From assembly GCA_964553615.1 (NCBI GenBank), contig CAZKMA010000004.1:47904-111903 (forward strand): DNA of 64,000 nucleotides. The letters are read 5' to 3'. Each line of letters starts with the position of its first letter. The stretch's first letter is position 1. A program made the position numbers and the translations under genes. Under the pieces are notes generated by a model. That model ran no database searches and was not told the DNA's origin. It worked only from the letters and a program-made list of their open reading frames with translations. The DNA is from DATKUC01 sp964553615. Its GTDB lineage: Bacteria; Spirochaetota; Spirochaetia; DSM-27196; DATKUC01. Of the stretch, positions 36,689-45,923 are shown piece by piece.

Positions 36689-37465
36689 TCAAAATCCTCC
36701 GGGTGTCGGCAGGTGGACCGAACCGTGGATTCCACTGTATACGAGCTTACCACCGTGGTCCGCCTGTACGAAAAGATCGCCATGAACGTTTTTTACTTCA
36801 ATATCGCCCGAGCCGTCGTTCCAGATCACCACGTCCCCCTGCACATTCTGAACAAGAATCCGTGTGGTGTTTGTATGTTGCAGGACGACATTCCCGGCCA
36901 CGCCCCGTATCTTCAGTGAGCCGCCAACGTCCTCCTGGACAGCGGCCGTCCCACCAATATCCTCGATGGACACGTCTCCGTTGGAGCTGCGTGTTACCGT
37001 GGTAGATCCGGCTACGTTTCGGATGCGCAGATTTCCCGCAAGATTGGCGACGGAGACGGAGTCCACCTTCTGTATCAGCGTATCGCCGCTCTTGTTTACC
37101 ACGGAAACGGGAAGAGCTTTCGGAAATTGCACGGAAATATCCATTCTGGTCTTGAGTCCGTCAGGAGAAAACGGGAAGCGCGCTTCCACGACCGCTCGAT
37201 TGTCCTTGATGTAGAGAAGAAGATGCGCCTCATCCGCGGTCCGCTGATCGGGCGCACACACCATACCTTCAGCACGAATGTCAGGTCCGCTACCCTGCAC
37301 ACGCAGGGTCCCCGCGCCCGCAACAACCATCACGCGATGAATTCCGGTGCTGTCCAGTTGTGCCTGCCTGACAGCATGCCCGGGACAATCGTTGTTGCTG
37401 CACCCGACTATCAGTGTCATGGAAAGTGAGGCCAGAATACCCGCAAACACCGCGTATCGGCCCAT
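36689..37465 (-). CDS. DUF4097-type beta-helical lipoprotein
   Basis: A 258-residue exported protein. A signal peptide ends in LIVGC (C22), a good lipobox. The rest is a repetitive beta-strand protein with VANLAGNLRIRNVAGSTTV and GDVSIEDIGGTAAVQEDVGGSLKIRGVAGNVV, the alternating pattern of DUF4097/DUF2807 adhesin-like folds. Role unknown; probably a surface or periplasmic structural protein. A GTG at 37483 would add six residues; neither start has a clear ribosome site. Confidence 0.85.
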   Translation of the reverse strand: MGRYAVFAGILASLSMTLIVGCSNNDCPGHAVRQAQLDSTGIHRVMVVAGAGTLRVQGSGPDIRAEGMVCAPDQRTADEAHLLLYIKDNRAVVEARFPFSPDGLKTRMDISVQFPKALPVSVVNKSGDTLIQKVDSVSVANLAGNLRIRNVAGSTTVTRSSNGDVSIEDIGGTAAVQEDVGGSLKIRGVAGNVVLQHTNTTRILVQNVQGDVVIWNDGSGDIEVKNVHGDLFVQADHGGKLVYSGIHGSVHLPTPGGF

Positions 37466-37519
37466 ACAAAAATTACGATACACGTCTTGGGCCTGGAGGT
37501 CAATGTTGCGTATCCAGGT

Positions 37520-38275
37520 TTACCGGGTCTGAAACGGCTCGATCGGTTCGACCACGTGCAGGCAATCTCCCACCGTGACCGAAGCAGAGGATTCGGAGGT
37601 ACCCCGAAAGGCCACGTAACGAACAGCGTTTGCAATGACCAGCCGAACCTCAGTATTGAAGTAGGTCGGGTAGGTCTCGTGTCCCGGCCGAAAGTAGAAT
37701 ACCCTCCCTTTTCCCCGTCTCCACACTGCGCCGCTTCGGAAGACTTCGCCGCCCGCGAACCAGCTCAGGAATACGAGCTCATCCGGGTCCGGAACGTCGA
37801 AAAACTCACCATACATCTCTTCGTGCGGCAACTCTACGTATGCACCAATCCCTGCAGCGATCGGATGGGCAGGGTTCACAACCCACAATCGTTCCTTTTC
37901 TCCCGCTTCCCGCCACCTGAGGGAACAGCTCGTGCCCATGAGTCGCTGGAACACCCGGGAGTAGTGCGCCGAATGCAGCACAATAAGCCCCATGCCCTGC
38001 TGTACTCGTGCCACAACCCGCTCAACGATATCCTCCGGCACGTCTTTGTGCGCCTTGTGTCCCCACCAGATCAGGACGTCGGTCGCGTCCAGAAGAGAAG
38101 AGGGAAGCCCGGCTTCCGGTTGATCGAGCGTGGCGGTGCTGATTTCGAAATCACCGAGCGCATCGAGCCCCTCGGCTATTGCGCCGTGAATTCCGCGCGG
38201 ATAGAGCGCTTTTACCGCTTCATTCTGGTTTTCATGTACAAACTCATTCCAGATCGTAACGCGAATGCGAGACAT
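37520..38275 (-). CDS. ThuA-like glutamine-amidotransferase fold protein
   Basis: A 251-residue protein of the trehalose-utilisation ThuA family: RIRVTIWNEFVHEN, LPSSLLDATDVLIWWGHKAHKDV, GLIVLHSAHYSRVFQRLMG, the pattern HPIAAGIGAYVELPHEEMYGEFF and RGKGRVFYFRPGHETYPTYF. The metabolic reaction is not settled for the family (sugar utilisation in rhizobia). ATG 38275 follows a perfect AGGAGG. It stands alone here, about 55 bases upstream of the DUF4097 gene on the same strand. Confidence 0.92.
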   Translation of the reverse strand: MSRIRVTIWNEFVHENQNEAVKALYPRGIHGAIAEGLDALGDFEISTATLDQPEAGLPSSLLDATDVLIWWGHKAHKDVPEDIVERVVARVQQGMGLIVLHSAHYSRVFQRLMGTSCSLRWREAGEKERLWVVNPAHPIAAGIGAYVELPHEEMYGEFFDVPDPDELVFLSWFAGGEVFRSGAVWRRGKGRVFYFRPGHETYPTYFNTEVRLVIANAVRYVAFRGTSESSASVTVGDCLHVVEPIEPFQTR

Positions 38276-38454
38276 TTTGTTCCTCCTGATTGGCGCAACT
38301 GTAGCGCGCCAATCTGCGCCGGTCAACCGGGGGCAACTACCAGAGCGGCATCCTCTGCTCTGCTTTACAGCTCGAGAGCAGCATGCAATAATGCGCCGAA
38401 AGGAGATTAGGACCAATCGGAAAACGCCTTGCGCAGGACTCATTTGAAAAATCG

Positions 38455-39219
38455 ATGATTCAACAATTTGATAATTCGGGAAGAAGCCCCTCGCGCCGGG
38501 TTGCGGTGCTCGATCAGAAGAAGATTGCGCATGAGGTGTATTCTCTCACGGTCGAACGCCCCTTCACTTTTTCTGCCGGCCAGTGTGTCGCGATAGCGGT
38601 TCAGCCCGATGGCCCGGCGCGATATTACAGCATTGCCAGCGGTGAAAATGAAGACACTCTTTCGATACTCTATGACCTGATCCCGGACGGTGAACTGACG
38701 CCGCAACTTGCCGCCCTTGCGTCCGGCGATTCTGTCCTCCTCTCCGACCCATTCGGGTCATTCATCGACGACGATGAAGATTCCATTTGGATTGCGACCG
38801 GCACCGGAATTGCGCCATTCCTTTCGCGCGCGCGTTCTTCACGCTGCGAGCGAAAGAGCCTGATTTATGGAGGACGTCTGCCGGAACGTTTCTACTTTGC
38901 CGAAGAACTGTCGCACAGACTCGAGGGTCGTACCCGATTCTGCTGCTCGCAATGTGGCGAAAATCAGATATCGCCCCCGTTTTCAACACCCTGGACAGAA
39001 ATCCCGCCTCGTGCATCAGGGCAAACATCGGATGAACCTCTGCGGTTTTATCCTGGGCGCCTCACTTCATGGCTCCGGAAAGCTTCACAGACAACGGATC
39101 TCCCGCGGCAGTATCGGTATTTTCTGTGTGGGAGCGCGGGTATGATAGTCGATGTCCGGGATATTCTCATCTCCGCATCGGTACCATTCGACAATATCTT
39201 TTCGGAGATATACTTTTAA
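38455..39219 (+). CDS. FAD/NAD(P)H oxidoreductase, ferredoxin reductase fold
   Basis: A 254-residue cytoplasmic protein with the ferredoxin-NADP reductase layout: FAD-binding ARYYSIASG near residue 58, pyrophosphate region LLSDPFGSF, nicotinamide domain IATGTGIAPFLSRA, and C-terminal YRYFLCGSAGMIVDVRDIL. It should pass electrons between NAD(P)H and a small carrier. The tail ends IFSEIYF, as in many FNR proteins ending in an aromatic residue. The start has no good ribosome site. It is followed by rlmN after 14 bases. Confidence 0.9.
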   Translation: MIQQFDNSGRSPSRRVAVLDQKKIAHEVYSLTVERPFTFSAGQCVAIAVQPDGPARYYSIASGENEDTLSILYDLIPDGELTPQLAALASGDSVLLSDPFGSFIDDDEDSIWIATGTGIAPFLSRARSSRCERKSLIYGGRLPERFYFAEELSHRLEGRTRFCCSQCGENQISPPFSTPWTEIPPRASGQTSDEPLRFYPGRLTSWLRKASQTTDLPRQYRYFLCGSAGMIVDVRDILISASVPFDNIFSEIYF

Positions 39220-39233
39220 TCAGAGTGATCATA

Positions 39234-40346
39234 ATGAAAGACATGCTGTACGGGAAGACATTGCCGGAACTGAAGACCATCACCGATGAAATGGGCCTTC
39301 CGCCCTACACCGCAAGACAGATTGCGCATTGGCTCTACCAGAAACATGCTCGATCTATCGAGGAGATGACCAGCCTGTCGGTGGAAACGCGCAATCATCT
39401 CGAGGAGACATACACACTCGGTCTTCAGGACCACGCCAATGTAACGGTATCTTCGGACGCCACCCGGAAGTATCTTTTTCAGGCGAAACGACCGCCTGCG
39501 GCCACCGATGATTCGGCGCAAGCCAATGACTCGGCGCAAGCCAATGACTCGGCGGACTCAGAGCGTCCGCGCTTTGTCGAGGCCGCCTATATCCCTGAAC
39601 CCGACCGGGCAACACTGTGCCTGTCCACCCAGGTTGGATGCCGGATGGCGTGCCTTTTCTGCATGACAGGCAAACAGGGGCTCCAGGGACAACTTTCCGC
39701 AGGAGAGATAGCGAACCAGTACGAAAGCCTCCCGGAGCGGGACACGGTCACGAACATCGTGTACATGGGTATGGGCGAACCACTGGACAACATCGACGCA
39801 GTCCTCAAGAGCCTCTCCATCCTCACCTCGGATTGGGGATACCGCATGAGCCCATCCCGAATAACAGTTTCCACCGTCGGGCTGATCCCTGCAACGAAGC
39901 GTTTTCTGGAAGAAAGCGCCTGCCATCTGGCTATCAGCATGCACTCTCCGTTCGAGGAAGAGCGCAGGCGATTGATGCCTGTGCAGCATGTTCACCGGCT
40001 CACCGAGGTTCTTGAAACAATCCGTGCTTTCGATTTTCCGCGTCAGCGACGGGTCTCCTTCGAGTACATTGTTTTTGGTGGCTTGAATCACTCCGCCGCC
40101 CATGCAAAGGAAATTGCACGTATCCTTCAGGGGATTCGATGCAGATTGAATCTCATTCATTTCCATGCAATACCCGGCACTCCGCTGCAACCCGCAACCG
40201 ATGAACAGATGGTGGAATTCCAGAACATCCTCAAGAGCAAGGGAATCTTGACAACTATCCGCAGATCACGCGGCGAGGACATCCTCGCCGCCTGCGGCCT
40301 CCTGTCCACTCGCGAACTCGTCAAACAGAGTACGACCGATTACTGA
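39234..40346 (+). CDS. rlmN: 23S rRNA (adenine-2503-C2)/tRNA methyltransferase RlmN, with repeat insert
   Basis: A 370-residue radical-SAM methyltransferase that methylates A2503 of 23S rRNA and A37 of some tRNAs. The cluster motif is C-x3-C-x2-C in GCRMACLFCMTGKQG, with GMGEPLDN, STVGLIP and the C-terminal catalytic cysteine in GEDILAACGLLS. Unusual is a low-complexity insert at about residues 89-109 made of two copies of DSAQAN plus DSA, just before the catalytic core. ATG 39234 is 14 bases after the FNR-type gene; no clear ribosome site precedes it. Confidence 0.95.
   Translation: MKDMLYGKTLPELKTITDEMGLPPYTARQIAHWLYQKHARSIEEMTSLSVETRNHLEETYTLGLQDHANVTVSSDATRKYLFQAKRPPAATDDSAQANDSAQANDSADSERPRFVEAAYIPEPDRATLCLSTQVGCRMACLFCMTGKQGLQGQLSAGEIANQYESLPERDTVTNIVYMGMGEPLDNIDAVLKSLSILTSDWGYRMSPSRITVSTVGLIPATKRFLEESACHLAISMHSPFEEERRRLMPVQHVHRLTEVLETIRAFDFPRQRRVSFEYIVFGGLNHSAAHAKEIARILQGIRCRLNLIHFHAIPGTPLQPATDEQMVEFQNILKSKGILTTIRRSRGEDILAACGLLSTRELVKQSTTDY
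39510..39554 (+). repeat. 18-bp tandem repeat inside rlmN
   Basis: Two and a half copies of an 18-bp unit encoding DSAQAN (39510-39527, 39528-39545, partial to 39554). The copies differ at one base. The period keeps the reading frame, so copy number can vary without breaking the gene. Confidence 0.85.
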
Positions 40347-40379
40347 AAAACGCCCTGCCTCCCGGGTGGAGAAATGTGC

Positions 40380-41624
40380 CTATCCATTGGACCTCAGAAA
40401 CGGAATTGGTGCAAACTGGTGCCCGAAAATTGATCGAAGCATCTGTTCGGATTGTATCCCGAAAAACCGTGAGGCAATGGTTGCGTACACTCGACGAAAA
40501 TCGGTAGTGTACTTCAGATCCCCGTGGTCGAGATCGGTGAGACTCGGCTCCCGGCCGTAAAACCCGCCGCGGACATTGCCGCCCATGACAAGCATTGGTC
40601 CCGCGGTGCCGTGATCCGTTCCCTTGCTGAAGTTTTCCGCGACGCGTCTTCCAAACTCCGAATAGGTCATGACGACCACCCTGTCCCACAAACCCTTCTC
40701 CTTCATTGCGGACCGGAATGCGGACAGACCATCGGAGAGCTCCCGGAGAAAGTGGTCCTGAACAAGACGTTCACCACCGTGAGTGTCAAATCCACGAACG
40801 GTCAGCTTGACCACGGGCACATATCCGTCCCGTCCGGCCGCAAGCATCTGCGCCGCGAGCTCGACCTGACGGCCGAATTCCGTGGCCGGGAATTTGGTCT
40901 TGAACACCGGGAGATTGTCCTGGATTCTTCTCAGCTTCGTGACCGCATCCCTGATGTCCGCCTCGACCGACTCTATGTACCCGAGTGGATTCGCGGAAGG
41001 CGAAGGAACGGCGGCAGGTTGATTTCTCGCGGTTGGTGGCGTCGGTCCGGAAATGAGGCGAGAAGACTTCACAAAGCCGGAGATGGAGTTAAGCGCAAGA
41101 TTGCGCATGTTCGACCCCGCAAGCGGACCGACGTGGTCCTCGCCTATAATCAGTGAGTCAGCGATAATGGACGATGGACGGGGATCGACCTTGAACATTC
41201 GCGCAATCCATCCTGTGTTCAGGTACTGGTTGCTATCCGATGCCGTGTTCCAGATATCGATTGACCGAAAGTGAGAACGATTTGGGTGCGGATAGCCCAC
41301 TCCAAGGATGAACGCAAGATCCTTTGCGTCCCATGAGCCGGCAAGTGACTTCATTGCCGGATTGAGCCCCAGACCGTTGCCGAGCGGAAGCACCTCGGTC
41401 TTCGGGATAGCGATGGTCGGTCGGTCTTTGTAGTACAGCGGGTCGGAATATGGAACAACCATGTTGAGCCCGTCGTTTCCGCCGGCAAGCTCTACAACGA
41501 CCAGAGTCCGATTCTGAACCGATGTCGGAGTACCGGCTGCAACAGCCAGGGGCGCAGCCACGGTGGACGCCACGGAAAGGACGAAGACTGCGGCAACTAT
41601 TGTCGAGAACGAAATGCGGTGCAT
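40380..41624 (-). CDS. DUF1501 family exported protein
   Basis: A 414-residue protein with a signal peptide (cleavage near AAPLAVAA). The body matches DUF1501: LVVVELAGGNDGLNMVVPY, NPAMKSLAG, VGYPHPNRSHFRSIDIW, LTVRGFDTHGG, VVVMTYSEFGRRVAEN and GTDHGTAGPMLVMGG. The fold is related to the alkaline phosphatase/sulfatase group; the activity is unknown. It lies 12 bases after the DUF1800 gene, the usual partner. Confidence 0.93.
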   Translation of the reverse strand: MHRISFSTIVAAVFVLSVASTVAAPLAVAAGTPTSVQNRTLVVVELAGGNDGLNMVVPYSDPLYYKDRPTIAIPKTEVLPLGNGLGLNPAMKSLAGSWDAKDLAFILGVGYPHPNRSHFRSIDIWNTASDSNQYLNTGWIARMFKVDPRPSSIIADSLIIGEDHVGPLAGSNMRNLALNSISGFVKSSRLISGPTPPTARNQPAAVPSPSANPLGYIESVEADIRDAVTKLRRIQDNLPVFKTKFPATEFGRQVELAAQMLAAGRDGYVPVVKLTVRGFDTHGGERLVQDHFLRELSDGLSAFRSAMKEKGLWDRVVVMTYSEFGRRVAENFSKGTDHGTAGPMLVMGGNVRGGFYGREPSLTDLDHGDLKYTTDFRRVYATIASRFFGIQSEQMLRSIFGHQFAPIPFLRSNG

Positions 41625-41636
41625 AATGAGCCCCCC

Positions 41637-42938
41637 TCAGTCGAGCTGGTATGCCGGCGCCATACAGACGCGGCGAAGATGCACCATTTTCGGTGATCCC
41701 ATGCTGATGTGATGTACTCGCGCATAGGCTCGCAAGAGCCATAAGATGGCGCGTTCTCTCCCGAGAAGAGTATCGGAATGGATCCATCCGGTATCGTGCG
41801 ACCACCCCTTTACGCTGAGCGGATCGAACAGATTCTGGTCCAGCACGCGAGCCTCCCCGGCTATCTTCATGTCAACTTTCGGGCTTGCCGCCGGGGTCAT
41901 GCCCAGGGTACGGATCATGCCAATCATCAGCTCGACCGGAGATTTCACCAGGCTGTTTCTGTTGTCCGGAGCCCAAAATGCATCTGTTCGAAGCAGATTG
42001 CCCACCAACCTCTTCAGATTGTAGTTGTGGCTGCGAAAATCCTCTGCAATACGTGCGACCACGGTCGGGTCCGGTGTCGGGGAAATGAAGGTCTGCCACA
42101 GTTCCCGGGTGATGAAGATGGAAGCCTGCTTCTGTTTGAGAATGATGTTGATAATGTCATCACCGTTCCAGTTCCCCGTCTCCCCGAGAAATGTCTTCTG
42201 CGTATTGTCATGCTCCCCCTTCGCGAAGAAGAACTTACCGGTCCTGTGGTTCACGCGCCAACCGGTGAATGCACGAGCCGCCGCCTTGACGTCGTTCTCC
42301 GTGTAATGGCCGACTCCGAGAGTGAACAGCTCCATGACCTCACGCGCAAAGTTCTCGTTTGCCCGACCCTTCCTGTTCGTCTCGTTGTCGAGGTATAGGA
42401 TCATTGCCGGGTCTTTCGCAATGGCATGGAGAAAATCTGCATAGTTGCCCAGGGCGTATTTTCGAATCAGCAGATCCTGTTTCAACATCAGCTCCGGATA
42501 CCTCACCTTCTGCAGGCTCGAGGTGAAGTGATTCTGCCAGAAAAGCACCATCCGTTCTTCAAGCGGTGAGTTGGTAGCAATCATCTGACTGATCCACCAT
42601 GCCTGCAGCTCCCGACCGCGGTCGCGCTCGTTCGCCCAGAAAGCCTTCCGCTCTGCCATTATCTTGTTTGGATCTTCTCCTTTTGCGGCACGGGGCGGAC
42701 GGGGAATGGGTTCATTCGCCCACTTCGGCAGCGAAACCTGTGGAACACTCCGAATATTCCCGAGCAATGCGTCCACTGATTGTTTGCGATCCAGGATTGA
42801 AAACTGCTGAACCTCCGACGAAGGCAGCCCAAACCCCGTTCGCTGCAGCAAGTGAGTAGTCTCCGATTGGTTCAGACTCCATACCGCAGCAACGGCCGAC
42901 ACGAGCAGGGCCAGAACGATAGGAATTAGCTTGTTCAC
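41637..42938 (-). CDS. DUF1800 family exported protein
   Basis: A 433-residue protein with an N-terminal hydrophobic anchor or signal (VNKLIPIVLALLVSAVAAVWS). DUF1800 features: HLLQRTGFGLPSSEVQ, ERMVLFWQNHFTSSLQKV, NENFAREVMELFTLGVGHYTENDV, ARAFTGWRV and FDPLSVKGWSHDTGWI. Its role is unknown; it pairs with DUF1501 in many bacteria, suggesting a joint envelope function. GTG 42938 follows AGAGGAG; ten codons upstream are also open but have no ribosome site. Confidence 0.92.
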   Translation of the reverse strand: MNKLIPIVLALLVSAVAAVWSLNQSETTHLLQRTGFGLPSSEVQQFSILDRKQSVDALLGNIRSVPQVSLPKWANEPIPRPPRAAKGEDPNKIMAERKAFWANERDRGRELQAWWISQMIATNSPLEERMVLFWQNHFTSSLQKVRYPELMLKQDLLIRKYALGNYADFLHAIAKDPAMILYLDNETNRKGRANENFAREVMELFTLGVGHYTENDVKAAARAFTGWRVNHRTGKFFFAKGEHDNTQKTFLGETGNWNGDDIINIILKQKQASIFITRELWQTFISPTPDPTVVARIAEDFRSHNYNLKRLVGNLLRTDAFWAPDNRNSLVKSPVELMIGMIRTLGMTPAASPKVDMKIAGEARVLDQNLFDPLSVKGWSHDTGWIHSDTLLGRERAILWLLRAYARVHHISMGSPKMVHLRRVCMAPAYQLD

Positions 42939-43022
42939 GTACTTTCTCCTCTTTCGCCCGCGTTTCACACGCGGATGAACTTTAGTCGTCCATGAAGGGA
43001 GAAAGGTTCCGAATGATGGCGA

Positions 43023-43745
43023 TCAGGAGTCCCAGATTCCGAGTTCGATCAGACGGTCAGTTACCTCACCATCCCAATTCCTGTTTGCACGGGGACTTGC
43101 GGGACTCGGGTGGAGAATGGTTGCAGTCCGGACACCGAGAGACATCTCGTTAAGCACCGTCCGAATGCGCGAAGAGGCAAAAGCACCGATGCCGACAACC
43201 CAGTCCGGACAAACAATGTCCATTACCTGCTCCAGGTACAGATCGCACAGAGAAAACAGTGGCCGTCGTTCGCTGACCGGAAGCTTGTCTGGTGTGCGGT
43301 TCCGTCCGCTTGCCTCCATAAAGACCAGCGGGCAGTAGTTCATCACCAGATGCGTTGAAAAGAAGGTCTCCGCGTTACCGAATCGTCGTTCCATGAGGCC
43401 CCAAAGCCTCCTCCCGCTCACCTCGCTGCGCGGACAGTCGAACCCCTGGATGGGCCGCTTCGGATGAGGATGTGGCGGCTCAGATATCGAACAGGAAATG
43501 CCCATCCAGTCCCGGACTGAAGCGACCTCGCCAAAGGGTATTCCGGTCTGGGCCATTCCCCACGGCCCAGGGTTCATTCCCCAGAATAGAACACGCTTTT
43601 TTCCGCCACCGAAACGGGCAAGATACTCATCGTGCGGACTTTGGGCGTAGACGAGCGGATTGTACACGTGCGTAACCGGTGCACCGAAGCTCAAGCGGTT
43701 CACTGAGTCTGCAAATTGGTGAGTGACGCCTATCAGGTCGGTCAT
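43023..43745 (-). CDS. SMUG1-type single-strand-selective uracil-DNA glycosylase
   Basis: A 240-residue DNA repair enzyme that excises uracil and oxidised pyrimidines. It follows the SMUG1 pattern closely: YNPLVYAQSPHDEYLARF, LFWGMNPGPWGMAQTGIPFGEV, VRDWMGI, RPIQGFDCPRSEVSGRRLWG, NYCPLVFM, and a late histidine motif ILHPSPASPRANRNW. SMUG1 is mainly an animal family with scattered bacterial members. ATG 43745 follows a strong GGAGGAG. No repair genes are adjacent. Confidence 0.92.
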   Translation of the reverse strand: MTDLIGVTHQFADSVNRLSFGAPVTHVYNPLVYAQSPHDEYLARFGGGKKRVLFWGMNPGPWGMAQTGIPFGEVASVRDWMGISCSISEPPHPHPKRPIQGFDCPRSEVSGRRLWGLMERRFGNAETFFSTHLVMNYCPLVFMEASGRNRTPDKLPVSERRPLFSLCDLYLEQVMDIVCPDWVVGIGAFASSRIRTVLNEMSLGVRTATILHPSPASPRANRNWDGEVTDRLIELGIWDS

Positions 43746-44007
43746 GTTTCTCCTCCGCATTTCTGCCGTGGCATTGTACCAGCCGCCCCACCGTCGAACA
43801 ACCGGTGAAGTATTACGAAGCGTGTTGACAGGAAGTACCCGACCCACTCCATTCGCGGCAGAGGGTGCGCCTTTGACCGGTCGGCCGGGATCCCGTTGTG
43901 GAAGCTGGCGTCGGGAATATCATGCAATGAGGTGTGAGCGCTTCAGCAGCACGGTGCGTATCGCCGTATCAACACGGTCGTTAATACTGTAGACTGCGCA
44001 TACCGAA
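43746..44007. other. Intergenic region with no clear feature
   Basis: Between the glycosylase and beta-barrel genes. A TTGACA lies near 43824 with only a poor -10 partner 17 bases later. No stem-loop with T-tract, repeat or open frame with a convincing start was found. Confidence 0.5.
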
Positions 44008-44640
44008 ATGAGAACCAATCCGCTCATGAAACCTGTTTTGCTTGTACCCGTGCTCGTCTCTTTTCTCGCAGCAGCAGTTGCCGCCACGCCTGCGGCTGCG
44101 CTTGGCTATTCCGGCCACGTGGATGCAACAGGCTCAATACCGACATATTTCGGATCGTGGGACCAGCAGGCACAGACGGGGCTGACATCGGCCCTATATT
44201 CAGGGACGTACGGAACATACGCGCTCGGCGCAGGGGTGCATGTCCTCATTCCGATGAGCTCCCCGTTCTACGTATCGTTTATGCTTGGGTACGACGCTTC
44301 GATGTATCGTGATTACTTTCTCGCACAAAGTTACCGTTACAGGTGGATCGGTCGACTTGGTGGCGTACTCGGCGTTGCCTATCCAATTGCAGGCCTCGGA
44401 CAGCTGTACGGTGGACTCGGTGCCGCGTTCATGTTGGCGACCCAGGGGGCTCCGCTCAGCAGCCAGTTCCGCTGGGGCCCGGCAGGGGTTGCAGAAGCGG
44501 GTTTCGATTTCGGCCTTATTCGCCACCTTTCTGTGGGTCCGCGATTCTCTCTGTTCTACGGCCCGGTCTTTGGCTCCGCAACCGGCGCAGAATATCTTGG
44601 GGGCCTCGCCTTTTCGATTGTAGTCGGTTACGGTTTCTGA
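44008..44640 (+). CDS. Probable outer-membrane beta-barrel protein
   Basis: A 210-residue protein with a signal peptide (hydrophobic LLVPVLVSFLAAAVAATP, AxA near AALG) and an alternating glycine/aromatic pattern in all later strands (YALGAGVHVLIP, YVSFMLGYDASMYRDYF, LYGGLGAAFML, YLGGLAFSIVVGYGF). The last residue is phenylalanine, as needed for BAM-dependent insertion. It may be a small porin or structural barrel. The upstream 260 bases hold no clear promoter apart from a TTGACA near 43824. A second ATG at 44026 is possible. Confidence 0.75.
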   Translation: MRTNPLMKPVLLVPVLVSFLAAAVAATPAAALGYSGHVDATGSIPTYFGSWDQQAQTGLTSALYSGTYGTYALGAGVHVLIPMSSPFYVSFMLGYDASMYRDYFLAQSYRYRWIGRLGGVLGVAYPIAGLGQLYGGLGAAFMLATQGAPLSSQFRWGPAGVAEAGFDFGLIRHLSVGPRFSLFYGPVFGSATGAEYLGGLAFSIVVGYGF

Positions 44641-44688
44641 AGATGGAATGGCATCGGAAACTGCACGGTGTTCCCGCGTTCTTTGAGG

Positions 44689-45879
44689 TTAACTTGCCGG
44701 ACCCGTTTCCTCTGGAATTACCGCCGCGAGCGCGAGTTCGATTCCGGAGATGAGTTTGTCGACATACTCGTCAATATCCGTTACCTGGGAAGCATCCAGA
44801 CGAAACCCGATGGCCCCCTGGTGCCCACCTCCATTCTCGATATGGAAGATATCCAGAATAACCCTGAGATCCAACTTCTTGAACTCCTGACTCCTTCGGG
44901 CCCGGAACTGAACGAGATCATGCCCGTTCGCGGCGTCGTAGTAGACAACCAGGCTGAGGATTCCACTCTCCTCTGCCAGGGCGTCCGCGGTCGCACGTGC
45001 GACCGATATTATGGTATCCCGGTCATACTTGCTCTCGAGATGCTGCATCTCCGCCTTGCCGAGGATGGTGTACCCCACCGACTCAGAAAATCGCTTCCGG
45101 TCCATCATGTAGTGGAAACACTCCTCCTCCCGCGTCGACAGTCGATGGATCTCGCGGAACACCTCGTCCTTGTTCGAAAAGTTGGAGCCTTTTGACGTCT
45201 TTCGCAGGAGGAGCTCGTTGAAGAGACTGCTGAAAATCTCATAGAATCGGCGTTCCTTGCTGCTCTTGATGTACTTCCCCATCTTGGTATCGCCAATGAT
45301 ACCGGTAAGTACTGCAAGAACGAAGTTCCGCGACAGGAGGTCCACTACCTGATGTTTTTGCAGCAGTTCGGGCCTGTTCTGGAGCTTGAGCGCTATGAAT
45401 CCCACGAGTTCGGAGGCCGAAGACGCTTCGGTTACCAGCGAATAGTCCGGGTCGCCGATATATTCGCTGTCCGCTTGAAGGTGATGATCTATCTCAATTC
45501 TAATGATGTCATCCCGGTGAAACATTGCCGCAATTTCGTCGCTGTAACTCACCATGGATGGCTTTGGTGTATCGCAAATGAAGATGGTATCGACACCGAC
45601 ACCGACCTGGCGCGAGGTTCTCGCAATGCCGATTGAGTTGTACTTGCATATGTTCAACAGGTACCCGAAGTGTTCATGCAGCTGGTCGCTTGCAAACAGT
45701 CGGACTTTCTTTGAGAACTTTGTGAGAAGCAGGGCAATCGCTATCATGGACGCGATGCAGTCCTCATCGGGATTCTGATGTCCGAGCACCAGGAAGTTGT
45801 CCCGATGGACGATTGCGTCTATGATGTTGTCGACAATGGCGTTTTTCCTCGCAATTGTCGGGATATCACTTTTTTTCAT
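44689..45879 (-). CDS. DHH/DHHA1 phosphoesterase
   Basis: A 396-residue DHH-family hydrolase. The metal motifs are LGHQNPDEDCIASM near residue 34, FICDT, EIDHHLQ, and the DHHA1 signature ENGGGHQGAIGF near 365. Proteins of this type degrade nanoRNA, pAp or cyclic dinucleotides; which one cannot be told from sequence. AGGAGCGG precedes the start. It lies 44 bases downstream of the two GGDEF genes on the same strand, so a cyclic-dinucleotide or pGpG role deserves thought. Confidence 0.9.
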   Translation of the reverse strand: MKKSDIPTIARKNAIVDNIIDAIVHRDNFLVLGHQNPDEDCIASMIAIALLLTKFSKKVRLFASDQLHEHFGYLLNICKYNSIGIARTSRQVGVGVDTIFICDTPKPSMVSYSDEIAAMFHRDDIIRIEIDHHLQADSEYIGDPDYSLVTEASSASELVGFIALKLQNRPELLQKHQVVDLLSRNFVLAVLTGIIGDTKMGKYIKSSKERRFYEIFSSLFNELLLRKTSKGSNFSNKDEVFREIHRLSTREEECFHYMMDRKRFSESVGYTILGKAEMQHLESKYDRDTIISVARATADALAEESGILSLVVYYDAANGHDLVQFRARRSQEFKKLDLRVILDIFHIENGGGHQGAIGFRLDASQVTDIDEYVDKLISGIELALAAVIPEETGPAS

Positions 45880-45923
45880 CTTGGCACCGCTCCTTTCGCT
45901 GTAACGGTGTGTACACTGGGCAC

